A stretch of 64,000 bases of DNA from the NCBI GenBank assembly GCA_028698335.1, contig JAQVDP010000012.1, forward strand, positions 1 through 64,000. The letters are read 5' to 3'. Below, one piece after another: positions 15,963 through 24,155 of the stretch. Numbering within the stretch: position 1 is the stretch's first letter; every line of letters starts with the position of its first letter. Made by a program: the position numbers and the translations under genes. The notes under the pieces are model-generated. The model ran no database searches. It worked only from the letters and a program-made list of their open reading frames with translations, and was not told the origin of the DNA. Source of the DNA: Nevskiales bacterium. Lineage in GTDB: Bacteria > Pseudomonadota > Gammaproteobacteria > Nevskiales > Nevskiaceae.

Positions 15963-17054
15963 ATGTACAAGTCGCTGCGCGCGCAGACCCTGCTCTATCT
16001 GGCCCGCCCCCATGAGGGCCGACCCGCCGGGGCCGTCGAAGGGCCCGCGGCATGGCACGGCGCGGACCTGGCGGGGCGCGACGACTGGCAGATCCGCCTG
16101 ACCGCCGCCCAGATCGACGAGTGCCTCGCCGCGGTGGAACGGGCGCAGTCCGGCGGCAAACCGCTGCACCGGATCGGTCGCGACGACCTGCCGCTGCCGA
16201 CGCTCGCCCCGGTGCTGGCGGCGTGCCGCGATCAGGTGCGCCACGGCCGCGGCTTCGTGCTGATCCGCGGCGTGCCGGTGGCGCGCTGGACCGAGCGGCA
16301 GACCGAGCTGTTCTACTGGGGCCTCGGGCATCATCTCGGCATCCCCGGCGCCCAGAATGCACAGGGCGACCTGCTCGGCCACGTGCGCGACCAGCGCAGC
16401 GGCGGCGACATCCGCTACTACCGCACCAACCGGGCGCTGGACATGCATTGCGACGCCGCCGACATGGTCGGACTGCTGTGTCTGCGCAAGGCCCGCAGCG
16501 GCGGCGTTTCGCGCATCGCCAGCTCGGTGGCCGTCTACAACGAGCTGCAACGCCGTGATCCGGAAATGGCGGCACGGCTGTTCGAGCCGTTCTGGTTCGA
16601 CACCAAGGGCGAAGGCGGGATCCCGGCCTACCCGGTGGTGCCCTGCCGCTACGCGGACGGCGAACTGCGCAGCTTCTGGCAGTCGGACTACTTCCGCACG
16701 GTCGAGGCGGTCCCGCATGTGCCGCGCCTGAGCTCCGCCGAGCACGCCCTGCTCGATGCCTACGACGCCATCGCCAACGATCCGGCGTTCCGTCTGGACA
16801 TGGACCTGGAACCGGGCGATCTGCAGCTGCTGTCGAACCACAGCGTGCTGCATGCCCGCGCGGCGTTCGAGGACTGGCCCGAGCCGGAACGGCGCCGGCA
16901 CCTGCTGCGGTTGTGGATCACCCTGCCCGCGTCACCGCGGCTGGCGACCCGCCTGCGACGTCTGGCCAGCCTGCTGGCGGTCAGCGGCACCGCCGCGCGC
17001 GAACTGCTGCGCACCCGGTTGCGGCGGCTGGCTCCGGCCGCCCCCGCCCGATAG
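15963..17054 (+). CDS. TauD/TfdA-family Fe(II)/2-oxoglutarate dioxygenase
   Basis: 363 residues. The iron-binding facial triad is visible as His162-x-Asp164 in ALDMHCDAADM and a distal histidine in LLSNHSVLHARAAF (about residue 297). A further arginine (RRRHLLRLWI) would hold 2-oxoglutarate. The segment FVLIRGVPVARW is also typical. Family members of this type hydroxylate small acids or amino-acid derivatives; the substrate is not predictable. The C-terminal 45 residues are basic and probably non-catalytic. No biosynthetic cluster surrounds it, and the SNF2 gene follows after 110 bases. Confidence 0.88.
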   Translation: MYKSLRAQTLLYLARPHEGRPAGAVEGPAAWHGADLAGRDDWQIRLTAAQIDECLAAVERAQSGGKPLHRIGRDDLPLPTLAPVLAACRDQVRHGRGFVLIRGVPVARWTERQTELFYWGLGHHLGIPGAQNAQGDLLGHVRDQRSGGDIRYYRTNRALDMHCDAADMVGLLCLRKARSGGVSRIASSVAVYNELQRRDPEMAARLFEPFWFDTKGEGGIPAYPVVPCRYADGELRSFWQSDYFRTVEAVPHVPRLSSAEHALLDAYDAIANDPAFRLDMDLEPGDLQLLSNHSVLHARAAFEDWPEPERRRHLLRLWITLPASPRLATRLRRLASLLAVSGTAARELLRTRLRRLAPAAPAR

Positions 17055-17164
17055 CGCCCTCGCCCCGGCGCGCGCCGGACCCCGGGCGGATTCCTCACGC
17101 AATCGGGGCGTCAAGTTTGCTAGCCTGATGGGCTGGCATTTCCCGATCCCGATTTCAGCTTCCC

Positions 17165-19825
17165 ATGGCGGACACGCCACTACTCGCCCTGCTGGCCGGC
17201 TCCAACTGGCCGCACCTGTTCGACCGCAAGACCCTGCGCGCCGGCAGCGACTTCGCGCGTCAGCGCCGGGTCGCCGACCTGAGCATCGACGGTCTCGACC
17301 CGACCCGCCTGCACATCGGCGGCCGCGTGGCCGCGGCGGGCGACACCAGCTTCAACAGCACCGCCGAGGTGCGCCGCGAACCCGGCGGGCGCTTCGAGAT
17401 CGACCTGCACTGCAACTGTCCGGACGGGGGACCGTGCCCGCACAACGTCGCGGTCCTGCTCAGTGCCGTGCAGCGCAATACCGATCCGGTCCCGTTGATC
17501 CTGGAGCATCCGGTCCTGGCGGCGCGGGCACCCGCAGCCACCCGGACCCAGCCGCAACCGATCCTACGCCTGCGCAGCGAGCGCTTCGGCGCGCGCAGCC
17601 ACCGCGCCGCGCAGCCGCGCATCGGCGTCGCGCGCCTCTGTTTCGACTACGACGGACAGCGCCTGCCGCCGGACGGCAGGGCGCAGTCCCGCATCACGCT
17701 GGACGACGAGCGCACGCTGACCATCGACCGCCTGCGGGGCTTCGAGGGCGATGTCGTCGACCAGCTCGGCGAATTCCACCTGATGCCGGCCGAAACCGTG
17801 GTCGGCATCTATCTCGACGACGAGGACATCTCCCGCTTCGCGACCGGCGACTACGTGCTCGAACGCGGCGAAGGCCGCCCCGCGTCGCCGGCGCACCTCG
17901 CCAAAGTCCTGCCACGTCTCGCCGCCGCCGGCTTCGCGCTGGAGTTCGAGGAGGATTTCCCGGTCGAGCTGCTGCAGGAACCGGACGCATGGCATCTCGA
18001 CGTGCGCGACCGCGGCGATGCGTGGTTCGACGTCTCGCTGGGCATCGACGTGGCCGGTGAACGCATCGACCTGCTGCCGGTCCTGCGCGGCCTGCTCACC
18101 GACCCGGCATTCCCGCATGCGCCGCTGCCCAACGAGCGCGACGACACGGTGTGGCTGACCGCGATCGACGAACGCCGCAAGGTGCCGCTGCCGCTCAAGC
18201 GCCTGCGCGCCCTGATCGAGCCGCTGGTCGAATGGCTGTCCCGCCCGATCGAGCACGACGGCGGCGCCGATCCCGACGCGCAGACCGTACTGCCCCTGCG
18301 CCTGCCGCAGGCCGCGGTGCTCGACGAGCTGCCGATTCCGCTCGCCGGCGGCGAGGCCCTGCGCGAACGCCTGCAGGCCCTCGATGCGGAACGCGCGCCG
18401 GCCCGCCCCGCGGAAGGCTTTCGCGCCGAGCTGCGCCCGTATCAGCAGCAGGGCCTTGCGTGGCTGGGCTTTCTCGCCGACGCCGGGCTCGGCGGCATCC
18501 TCGCCGACGACATGGGGCTCGGCAAGACCGTGCAGGTGCTCGCCCATATCTGGACCGAGCGCGCCCGCGGCCGCCTGCGCAAGCCGGCGCTGATCGTCGT
18601 ACCGACCAGCCTGATCGCCAACTGGCGCAACGAGGCGCGGCGCTTCGCACCGGAACTGCGCACGCTGGTCCTGCACGGACCGGACCGTCGCGAGCTCTAC
18701 GCGCAGCTCAAGCTGCACGACCTGCTGATCACCACCTATCCGCTGCTCGCACGCGACCACAAGCTGCTCAAGCCGCATCGCTTCGGCCTGCTGGTGCTCG
18801 ACGAGGCGCAGACGATCAAGAATGCGCGCACCCAGGCCGCGCAGGTCGTGCGCGGCATCCGCGCCGAACGCCGCCTCGCCGTCACCGGCACCCCGCTCGA
18901 AAACCATCTGGGCGAGCTCTGGGCCCAGCTCGACGCGGTCGAACCGGGCCTGCTCGGCAACGAGCGCGCCTTCAACACCCTGTACCGCACCCCGATCGAA
19001 AAGCACGGCAACGCCGCGCGCCTGCAGCGCCTGCACCGGCGCATCGCGCCGCTGATCCTGCGCCGGCGCAAGGAGGATGTGGCGCCGGAGCTGCCGCCGC
19101 GCACCGAGATCCTGCGCAGCATCGACCTCGAGGGCGACCAGCGCGACCTGTACGAAACCCTGCGCCTGGCGCAGGAGGCCCGCGTCCAGTCGGCGATCCA
19201 CCAGCATGGCCTCGGCCAGTCCGGCATGGTCGTGCTCGACGCGCTGCTCAAGCTGCGCCAGGCCTGCTGCGATCCGCGGCTGGTGAAACTCGACGGCGCG
19301 CAGGCCGTGCGCGGCTCCGCCAAGCTCGATCATCTGCTCGAGCTGCTCGAGGAGCTGATCGCGGAGGACCGCCGCGTCCTGGTGTTCTCGCAGTTCACCG
19401 AAATGCTCGACCTGATCTCGGCGGCACTGCGCGCCCGGCAGATCGAGCATCTGCTGCTGACCGGCGCGACCAAGGACCGCGGCACGCTGGTCGATCGCTT
19501 CCAGAACGGCGATGTGCCGGTGTTCCTGATCAGCCTCAAGGCCGGCGGCGTCGGCCTCAACCTCACCGCCGCCGACACCGTGATCCACTACGACCCGTGG
19601 TGGAACCCCGCCGCCGAGGCACAGGCCAGCGACCGCGCCCACCGCATCGGGCAGGACAAACCGGTCTTCATCTACAAGCTGATCTGCAGCGGCAGCGTCG
19701 AGGAGAAGATCCAGGCGATGCAGACCCACAAGTCGGCGCTGGCACAGGCGATCCTCGAAGGCGGCACCAGCAACAGCCCGAGCTTCACGCAGGACGAACT
19801 CGCCGAGCTGCTGGCACCGCTGTAG
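17165..19825 (+). CDS. SNF2-family ATP-dependent helicase with N-terminal SWIM zinc finger
   Basis: 886 residues. A SWIM-like Cys-x-Cys...Cys-x-His motif lies in LHCNCPDGGPCPHNVAVLL (about 81-99). The SNF2 motor starts near residue 420 with RPYQQQGLAWLGFLAD. Motif I is ADDMGLGKTVQVL (about 444-456) and the box is LDEAQTIKN (about 545). Later motifs include VTGTPLENHLGELWAQLDAV, VFSQFTEMLDLI and DRAHRIGQDKPV. Such proteins translocate on double-stranded DNA and remodel DNA-protein complexes; bacterial SWIM-SNF2 members are poorly characterised. A TAGCCT hexamer about 30 bases before the ATG may be its -10 box. Confidence 0.93.
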   Translation: MADTPLLALLAGSNWPHLFDRKTLRAGSDFARQRRVADLSIDGLDPTRLHIGGRVAAAGDTSFNSTAEVRREPGGRFEIDLHCNCPDGGPCPHNVAVLLSAVQRNTDPVPLILEHPVLAARAPAATRTQPQPILRLRSERFGARSHRAAQPRIGVARLCFDYDGQRLPPDGRAQSRITLDDERTLTIDRLRGFEGDVVDQLGEFHLMPAETVVGIYLDDEDISRFATGDYVLERGEGRPASPAHLAKVLPRLAAAGFALEFEEDFPVELLQEPDAWHLDVRDRGDAWFDVSLGIDVAGERIDLLPVLRGLLTDPAFPHAPLPNERDDTVWLTAIDERRKVPLPLKRLRALIEPLVEWLSRPIEHDGGADPDAQTVLPLRLPQAAVLDELPIPLAGGEALRERLQALDAERAPARPAEGFRAELRPYQQQGLAWLGFLADAGLGGILADDMGLGKTVQVLAHIWTERARGRLRKPALIVVPTSLIANWRNEARRFAPELRTLVLHGPDRRELYAQLKLHDLLITTYPLLARDHKLLKPHRFGLLVLDEAQTIKNARTQAAQVVRGIRAERRLAVTGTPLENHLGELWAQLDAVEPGLLGNERAFNTLYRTPIEKHGNAARLQRLHRRIAPLILRRRKEDVAPELPPRTEILRSIDLEGDQRDLYETLRLAQEARVQSAIHQHGLGQSGMVVLDALLKLRQACCDPRLVKLDGAQAVRGSAKLDHLLELLEELIAEDRRVLVFSQFTEMLDLISAALRARQIEHLLLTGATKDRGTLVDRFQNGDVPVFLISLKAGGVGLNLTAADTVIHYDPWWNPAAEAQASDRAHRIGQDKPVFIYKLICSGSVEEKIQAMQTHKSALAQAILEGGTSNSPSFTQDELAELLAPL

Positions 19826-19866
19826 CGCCCCCCCCGGCCCGGCGAGTCCGTGTCCGGGAACGCCCC

Positions 19867-20244
19867 CTACTCGACGACGATGGTTCCCTTCATCTTCGAG
19901 TGGATCGCGCAGCCGTACGCATAGGTTCCGGGCGCGCTGAACGTGCGGGTGTAGCTGGCGCCGTGCCGCAGGCGCTCACTGATCGTGCCGTCTGCGAACT
20001 TGATCTTGTGATTGGAGCCGTCCTCGTTGGCGAAGGTCACCGTGGTGCCGGCCGGCACCGTCAGCGTCTCCGGCGAGAAATACATCCGCAGCGACTCGTC
20101 GGCGGTGATGATCACCCTCGCGCCGGCGGCATCCGCCACATGCTCCGCCTCCGCTGCGGCGTTCGCCGACAGCGGCAGCAGCATCGTCACCATCATCGCC
20201 ATCGAACCGGCCGCCAAGCGCATCTTCCTGCACCACATCTGCAC
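19867..20244 (-). CDS. Exported plastocyanin-like cupredoxin
   Basis: 125 residues. A signal peptide ends near LSANAAAEA (about residue 30). The blue-copper ligands are all present: His79 (GSNHKI), Cys112, His115 and Met118 in YAYGCAIHSKMKGTI. This is a type 1 copper site as in plastocyanin, pseudoazurin and amicyanin, so the protein is likely a small periplasmic electron carrier. The redox partner is not encoded next to it. The first ATG (20244) and the one at residue 8 are both possible; the second leaves a more standard signal peptide. Confidence 0.88.
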   Translation of the reverse strand: MQMWCRKMRLAAGSMAMMVTMLLPLSANAAAEAEHVADAAGARVIITADESLRMYFSPETLTVPAGTTVTFANEDGSNHKIKFADGTISERLRHGASYTRTFSAPGTYAYGCAIHSKMKGTIVVE

Positions 20245-20329
20245 ACCCCCTCGGGTATATGAGAAATGTGGCCAATGGACAGCAAGAACCCTGCCGCAAC
20301 CCCGCCGCGGCGGATGAGCGATCCCCGGA

Positions 20330-20755
20330 TCAGGTCTGCGGAGTCCGCGTCACCGTCAGGCGCGAGTCGGCCAGCGCGGCGCTGCGATGGACCGCGGCGG
20401 CCTGGTAGTCCGGCAGCGCCAGCATTGCCAGAAAGGCCTGCAGGCTCGGATAGCGCACCAGGATCACCTGATCCCAGTCCTCGCCCGCCGGGCCGATGAA
20501 GCGTGCCAGCGCGTCGGCGACGTACACCGGTTCGCCACCGACCGCCCGGACCTTCTCGATCGCAACCGTGGAATAGCGGGCATAGGCTTCACGCCCGCTG
20601 CAGGGCGCGTGGCCGGCGTCCGGCGGATACGCCGCCTCCGCACGGAAGCGCAGCAGATTGAGCATCGTCACCGGCGTGTCCGCCGGCACCGTTGCGAGCA
20701 GACGCCTGACGTCGACGCCCTTCGGGTCGACGGTTCCCTGATCATCCTGTTGCAT
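20330..20755 (-). CDS. DUF1330 domain-containing protein
   Basis: 141 residues. It is a ferredoxin-like (dimeric alpha-beta barrel) domain with VTMLNLLRFR near residue 30, REAYARYSTVAIEKVRAVGGEPVYVAD and DWDQVILVRYPSLQAFLAMLALPDYQAAAVHRSAALADSR (only key parts quoted), all characteristic of DUF1330. The function of the family is unknown. I used the ATG at 20755. The frame extends to 20818 over the stop of the upstream gene, where no homology is expected. Lies 59 bases downstream of the degenerate Fic gene. Confidence 0.82.
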   Translation of the reverse strand: MQQDDQGTVDPKGVDVRRLLATVPADTPVTMLNLLRFRAEAAYPPDAGHAPCSGREAYARYSTVAIEKVRAVGGEPVYVADALARFIGPAGEDWDQVILVRYPSLQAFLAMLALPDYQAAAVHRSAALADSRLTVTRTPQT

Positions 20756-20814
20756 CGTCCTGCCTGCTCCTCTTGTGATGGTTGCGATCAAAACCGGGCG
20801 CGGGCCCGCGGCGA

Positions 20815-21612
20815 TCAATCCTGTCGCGCGGCCGCGGTCAGCACTTCGACGAATCCCGCGATCCAGCCGGACCAGTCACCAGCCTCGCGGATGCCACGCA
20901 GCCGCATGTCGGCCACTGACGGATCGCGGGCCATGACCTCGGACAGCAGCAACACCGGCGCCGGCAGCCATCCGCGATCGATCAGATACAGGCTGATCCA
21001 GATCCGGCCCAGGCAGCCACCGGCCTGGGCGAACGGCTGCAGGTGCCGGAGCTGCGCGTCCAGGATCGCCAGACGGACCAGATCGTGGGCCCCGTCATCG
21101 GCGTGCAGGTAGCGTTGCCAGTCGTCGAGCAGCTCGGGCAGCTTGCCCGGCGGCGCCGGCACGTAGTCCGCGGTCGCCGGCGCGCTGCCGGGCGGCCCCA
21201 CCCAGGTCTGGTGCCGCCTGAACTCACCGCCCGCGCCGGGCCGGTCGCGCATCAACCCGGCGTGCAGCTCGCACAACAGGCGCAGCGACAACGGCAGGCG
21301 CTGCAGGCGCTCGATGCCGTCGCGCGTAGTGCGCTCGATCGTGTCGGCGACGGTTGGGGCGACGTCGTCCCCCTCGTCCAGCCGTGCCGAGGCGGTCGCC
21401 TCGCGCCGCAGGCGCGCTTCGACGAAGGCATCGGGATCGGCCGCTCGCGCGACCCGCGCCGCCAGCTCCCGCAGCGCGTCCTCGGCAGCGGCAATCCGCG
21501 CCTGCAGCGACGCGTCGATCTCGAAAACCGGTGGCAACCGGGCCGGAACGAAGGCGCGATAGCACAGCCCGGCCTGGACCAGTTCGCCGCTCGCGGCCGC
21601 CGGATCATCCAT
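20815..21612 (-). CDS. Fic-fold protein with destroyed catalytic motif (pseudoenzyme)
   Basis: 265 residues. The Fic framework is clear. The flap region reads GGEFRRHQTWVGPPGSAPATADYVPAPPGKL (about 128-158; compare GEFR-x-SQNWIG...FVPPPP in active Fic proteins), followed by the helix pair DAQLRHLQPFAQAGGCLGRIWISLYL. Where active enzymes have HPFxDGNGR this protein has QPFAQAGGC (192-200). The base His is Gln192, Asp/Gly/Asn are Gln196/Ala197/Gly198, and Arg is Cys200. The inhibitory helix reads SARLDEG (75-81), one residue out of register. AMPylation by the normal mechanism is not expected, yet the frame is intact. Start at 21612 chosen for its GGAGG site; 21633 is an alternative. Confidence 0.82.
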   Translation of the reverse strand: MDDPAAASGELVQAGLCYRAFVPARLPPVFEIDASLQARIAAAEDALRELAARVARAADPDAFVEARLRREATASARLDEGDDVAPTVADTIERTTRDGIERLQRLPLSLRLLCELHAGLMRDRPGAGGEFRRHQTWVGPPGSAPATADYVPAPPGKLPELLDDWQRYLHADDGAHDLVRLAILDAQLRHLQPFAQAGGCLGRIWISLYLIDRGWLPAPVLLLSEVMARDPSVADMRLRGIREAGDWSGWIAGFVEVLTAAARQD

Positions 21613-21738
21613 GCCGGCCTCCGGTCGCGTCATCGGACCGACGGCGAACGACGGCATCCGCCAGCCGCGAGCAGGCTTTCGAGGATGCAACGGGGGGACT
21701 GTCGGGACCCAGATGACACAAGCCGCTCCTGATTCGTT

Positions 21739-21776
21739 GCCGGGGGCTGCACAGCGTACACCGGCAGCGCCCCGGC
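21739..21776. terminator. Imperfect hairpin downstream of the exporter operon
   Basis: gccgggggctgc and gcagcgccccggc pair with one bulge around a 13-base loop, just past the stop of the last exporter gene on the minus strand. No T-run follows, so it is at best a weak or Rho-assisted end signal. Confidence 0.3.
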
Positions 21777-21805
21777 GACGCACCGGTCGGCAGCGTCGAC
21801 ACCCG

Positions 21806-22915
21806 TCAATTCAGGCGGTGGCGGAACAGCCAGGCGGAGAAGCTCAGGGACACCAGGCCGAGCAGCGCCATCGGCCATAGCTGCGGCAGCATCAGGCTGA
21901 ACGACGCGCCCTCGACGAAGACCCCGCGCAGGACCACCATGAAATAGCGCAGCGGATCGATCAGCGTCAGCATCTGCACCGGCTCGGGCATGTTGGCGAT
22001 CGGCGTGGCGAATCCGGAGAGGATGATCGACGGCACCATGAACAGGAAGCTGCCCATCAGCGCCTGCTGCATCGTGGTCGCCAGCGACGAGATCAGCAGA
22101 CCGGCGCCGATCGCGGAGAACAGGAACAGCACGACTCCGGCGTACAGCGTCCACAGGCTGCCGCGCAGCGGTACGTCGAACCAGTAGACGACGATCAGCA
22201 CCATCAGCGTGGCCTCGACCACGCCGATGATCAGGCCCGGCAGGGACTTGCCCAGCAGGATGTCCAACGGGGTCAGCGGCGTGACCAGCAGCTGGTCGAA
22301 GGTGCCCTGCTCGCGCTCGCGCGCGACCGACATCGCGGTGACGTTCATCACCACCAGCATGATCAGTGTCCCGATCAGTCCGGACACGATGAACCAGCGG
22401 CTCAGCAGGTTGGGGTTGAACCAGGCGCGCGACTCGATGTGCGCCGGCAGCGCCCGCAGACCGTTCGCCGCGTTCCATTCCCGGTTGAAGCGCAGCACGA
22501 TTTCGTTGGCGTAGTTGAGCGCGCCCTGCGCGGTGTTGGAGTTGCGCCCGTCGACGATCAGCTGCACCGGGCCCGAGCGCCCGGCGACCAGCTCGCGGCT
22601 GAAATCGGGCGCGATGTGCAGCACCAGGAGCACCTCACGGCTGTCGATCAGCGTTTCGATCTGTTCCTGACGCGTGATCGTATGGGTCACGTGAAAGTGC
22701 GGCGAGCCCTCGAAATCCGCGACCAGCGCACGCGCGGCGACACCGGGGTCCTCGTTGTACAGCGCCATCGACAGGTCGTTGAGGTCGAAGGTCGCCGCAT
22801 ACCCGAACACCAGCGTCTGAATCAGCGGCGGCACCACCAGGACCACGCGGCTGCGCTTGTCCTTGAGCACGGCAAGGAATTCCTTGATCAGCAGGGCCCA
22901 GACCCGTTGCAGCAT
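21806..22915 (-). CDS. ybhR: ABC-2 type transporter permease, YbhR-like
   Basis: 369 residues (E. coli YbhR is very close in length). One N-terminal helix (about 22-40), a large periplasmic loop with VQLIVDGRNSNTAQGALNYANEIV, and five further helices from FIVSGLIGTLIMLVVMNVTA onward. The motif AREREQGTFDQLLVTPLTP marks the ABC-2 permease core. It pairs with the YbhS-like protein to form the membrane channel of a multidrug or cation efflux pump driven by the double ATPase. Last gene of the ybhG-F-S-R order. Gap of 124 bases to the YbhS gene. Confidence 0.87.
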   Translation of the reverse strand: MLQRVWALLIKEFLAVLKDKRSRVVLVVPPLIQTLVFGYAATFDLNDLSMALYNEDPGVAARALVADFEGSPHFHVTHTITRQEQIETLIDSREVLLVLHIAPDFSRELVAGRSGPVQLIVDGRNSNTAQGALNYANEIVLRFNREWNAANGLRALPAHIESRAWFNPNLLSRWFIVSGLIGTLIMLVVMNVTAMSVAREREQGTFDQLLVTPLTPLDILLGKSLPGLIIGVVEATLMVLIVVYWFDVPLRGSLWTLYAGVVLFLFSAIGAGLLISSLATTMQQALMGSFLFMVPSIILSGFATPIANMPEPVQMLTLIDPLRYFMVVLRGVFVEGASFSLMLPQLWPMALLGLVSLSFSAWLFRHRLN

Positions 22916-23039
22916 CGTCAGTTCGCATCCCTATTGCCCGGCGCGCGGCCGGCACACGCCCGACACCGCGGCACGCAGCGGTGTGATGCCTGCTGAAGCC
23001 GCCGGATCCGGACGGTGGACGGACGCATGACGGCTTCCC

Positions 23040-24155
23040 CTATTCCAGTCGCTTGCGCGCGCTGCGGCGGATCAGCAGCAGGAACAGTCCACCCATGATG
23101 ATCAGCGCCAGACTGTTCGGCAGGATCACGCTCCAGACATCACCGGCAAGAAACACCGATTGCAGGATCGCGATGAAGTAGCGCGCCGCGACGATGTGCG
23201 TGAGCCACTGCACCACGGTCGGCATGCTGCCGATGTCGAAGATGAAGCCGGACAGCAGAAACGCCGGCAGGAAGGTCACGACCAGCGCGATCATGCCGGC
23301 GACGAACTGGCTTCTCGCCACGATCGAGATCAGCAGGCCCATCGCCAGTGCCACCAGCATGAACAGCGACGACGTCGCGACCAGCACCCAGACCGAGCCG
23401 CGCAGCGGCACCTCGAACAGCCATAGCGCGACCACCACCGACAGCACCATGCCGCCCATGCCGAGGATGAAGTACGGAACCAGCTTGCCGATCAGGACCT
23501 CACGCATCGACACCGGCGTCACCATCAGCGCCTCCATCGTGCCGCGCTCCCACTCGCGCGCCATCACCATGGCCGTGAGCAGGCCGCCGGTCAGCGTCAT
23601 GATCACGACGATCAGGCCCGGCACGATGTAGTTGCGACTGCGCAGCGCGGAGTTGAACCAGACCCGCGTGCGCAGCTCCGCCGGCGGTTGCAGCTCCTGC
23701 CCCTGTGACTGCGCGTAGTGTTCGAGCCAGTTGCCCCAGACGCCGGTGACATAGCCCTGGACGATGCGCGCGGTGTTGGCGTCGACGCCGTTGACCAGCA
23801 CCTGGATCGGCGCGTCTCCGCCGTCTTTGAGGCGTGCGGCGAAGTCGGCACGCAGACGGACGATGCCGTCGACACGGTGCGCCATCAGCGCCGCTTCGGC
23901 TTGCGGCATGTCCGCCATCGGCACCACCTGGAAATACTGCGAGCGCCGGAACGCACCGGTGAACTGCGCGGTGGCGGCACTGGGCTGCTCGACGACGAAC
24001 GCCACCGGGACGTGCGCCGGGTCCAGCGAGACGCCGTAGCCGAACAGCAGCAGCAGCAGGACCGGCATCAGAAACGCGATGGCGATGCTGCTGGGATCGC
24101 GCAGCACCTGCAGGAACTCCTTGCGGATCAGGCCGCGCAACCGGATCGCGCTCAT
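23040..24155 (-). CDS. ybhS: ABC-2 type transporter permease, YbhS-like
   Basis: 371 residues, same architecture as the next permease: helix LIRKEFLQVLRDPSSIAIAFLMPVLLLLLFGYG, loop with QVLVNGVDANTARIVQGYV, then AREWERGTMEALMVTPVSMREVLIGKLVPY and four more helices, ending in a basic tail RRSARKRLE. Its ATG at 24155 overlaps the stop of the ATPase gene by four bases (ATGA), so synthesis of the two is probably coupled. Longer open frames upstream only cover the ATPase gene. Confidence 0.88.
   Translation of the reverse strand: MSAIRLRGLIRKEFLQVLRDPSSIAIAFLMPVLLLLLFGYGVSLDPAHVPVAFVVEQPSAATAQFTGAFRRSQYFQVVPMADMPQAEAALMAHRVDGIVRLRADFAARLKDGGDAPIQVLVNGVDANTARIVQGYVTGVWGNWLEHYAQSQGQELQPPAELRTRVWFNSALRSRNYIVPGLIVVIMTLTGGLLTAMVMAREWERGTMEALMVTPVSMREVLIGKLVPYFILGMGGMVLSVVVALWLFEVPLRGSVWVLVATSSLFMLVALAMGLLISIVARSQFVAGMIALVVTFLPAFLLSGFIFDIGSMPTVVQWLTHIVAARYFIAILQSVFLAGDVWSVILPNSLALIIMGGLFLLLIRRSARKRLE

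Noticed and set aside
17564-19729. 721-residue open frame on the minus strand
   Set aside because: Antisense shadow of the SNF2 gene; composition is unlike a real protein.
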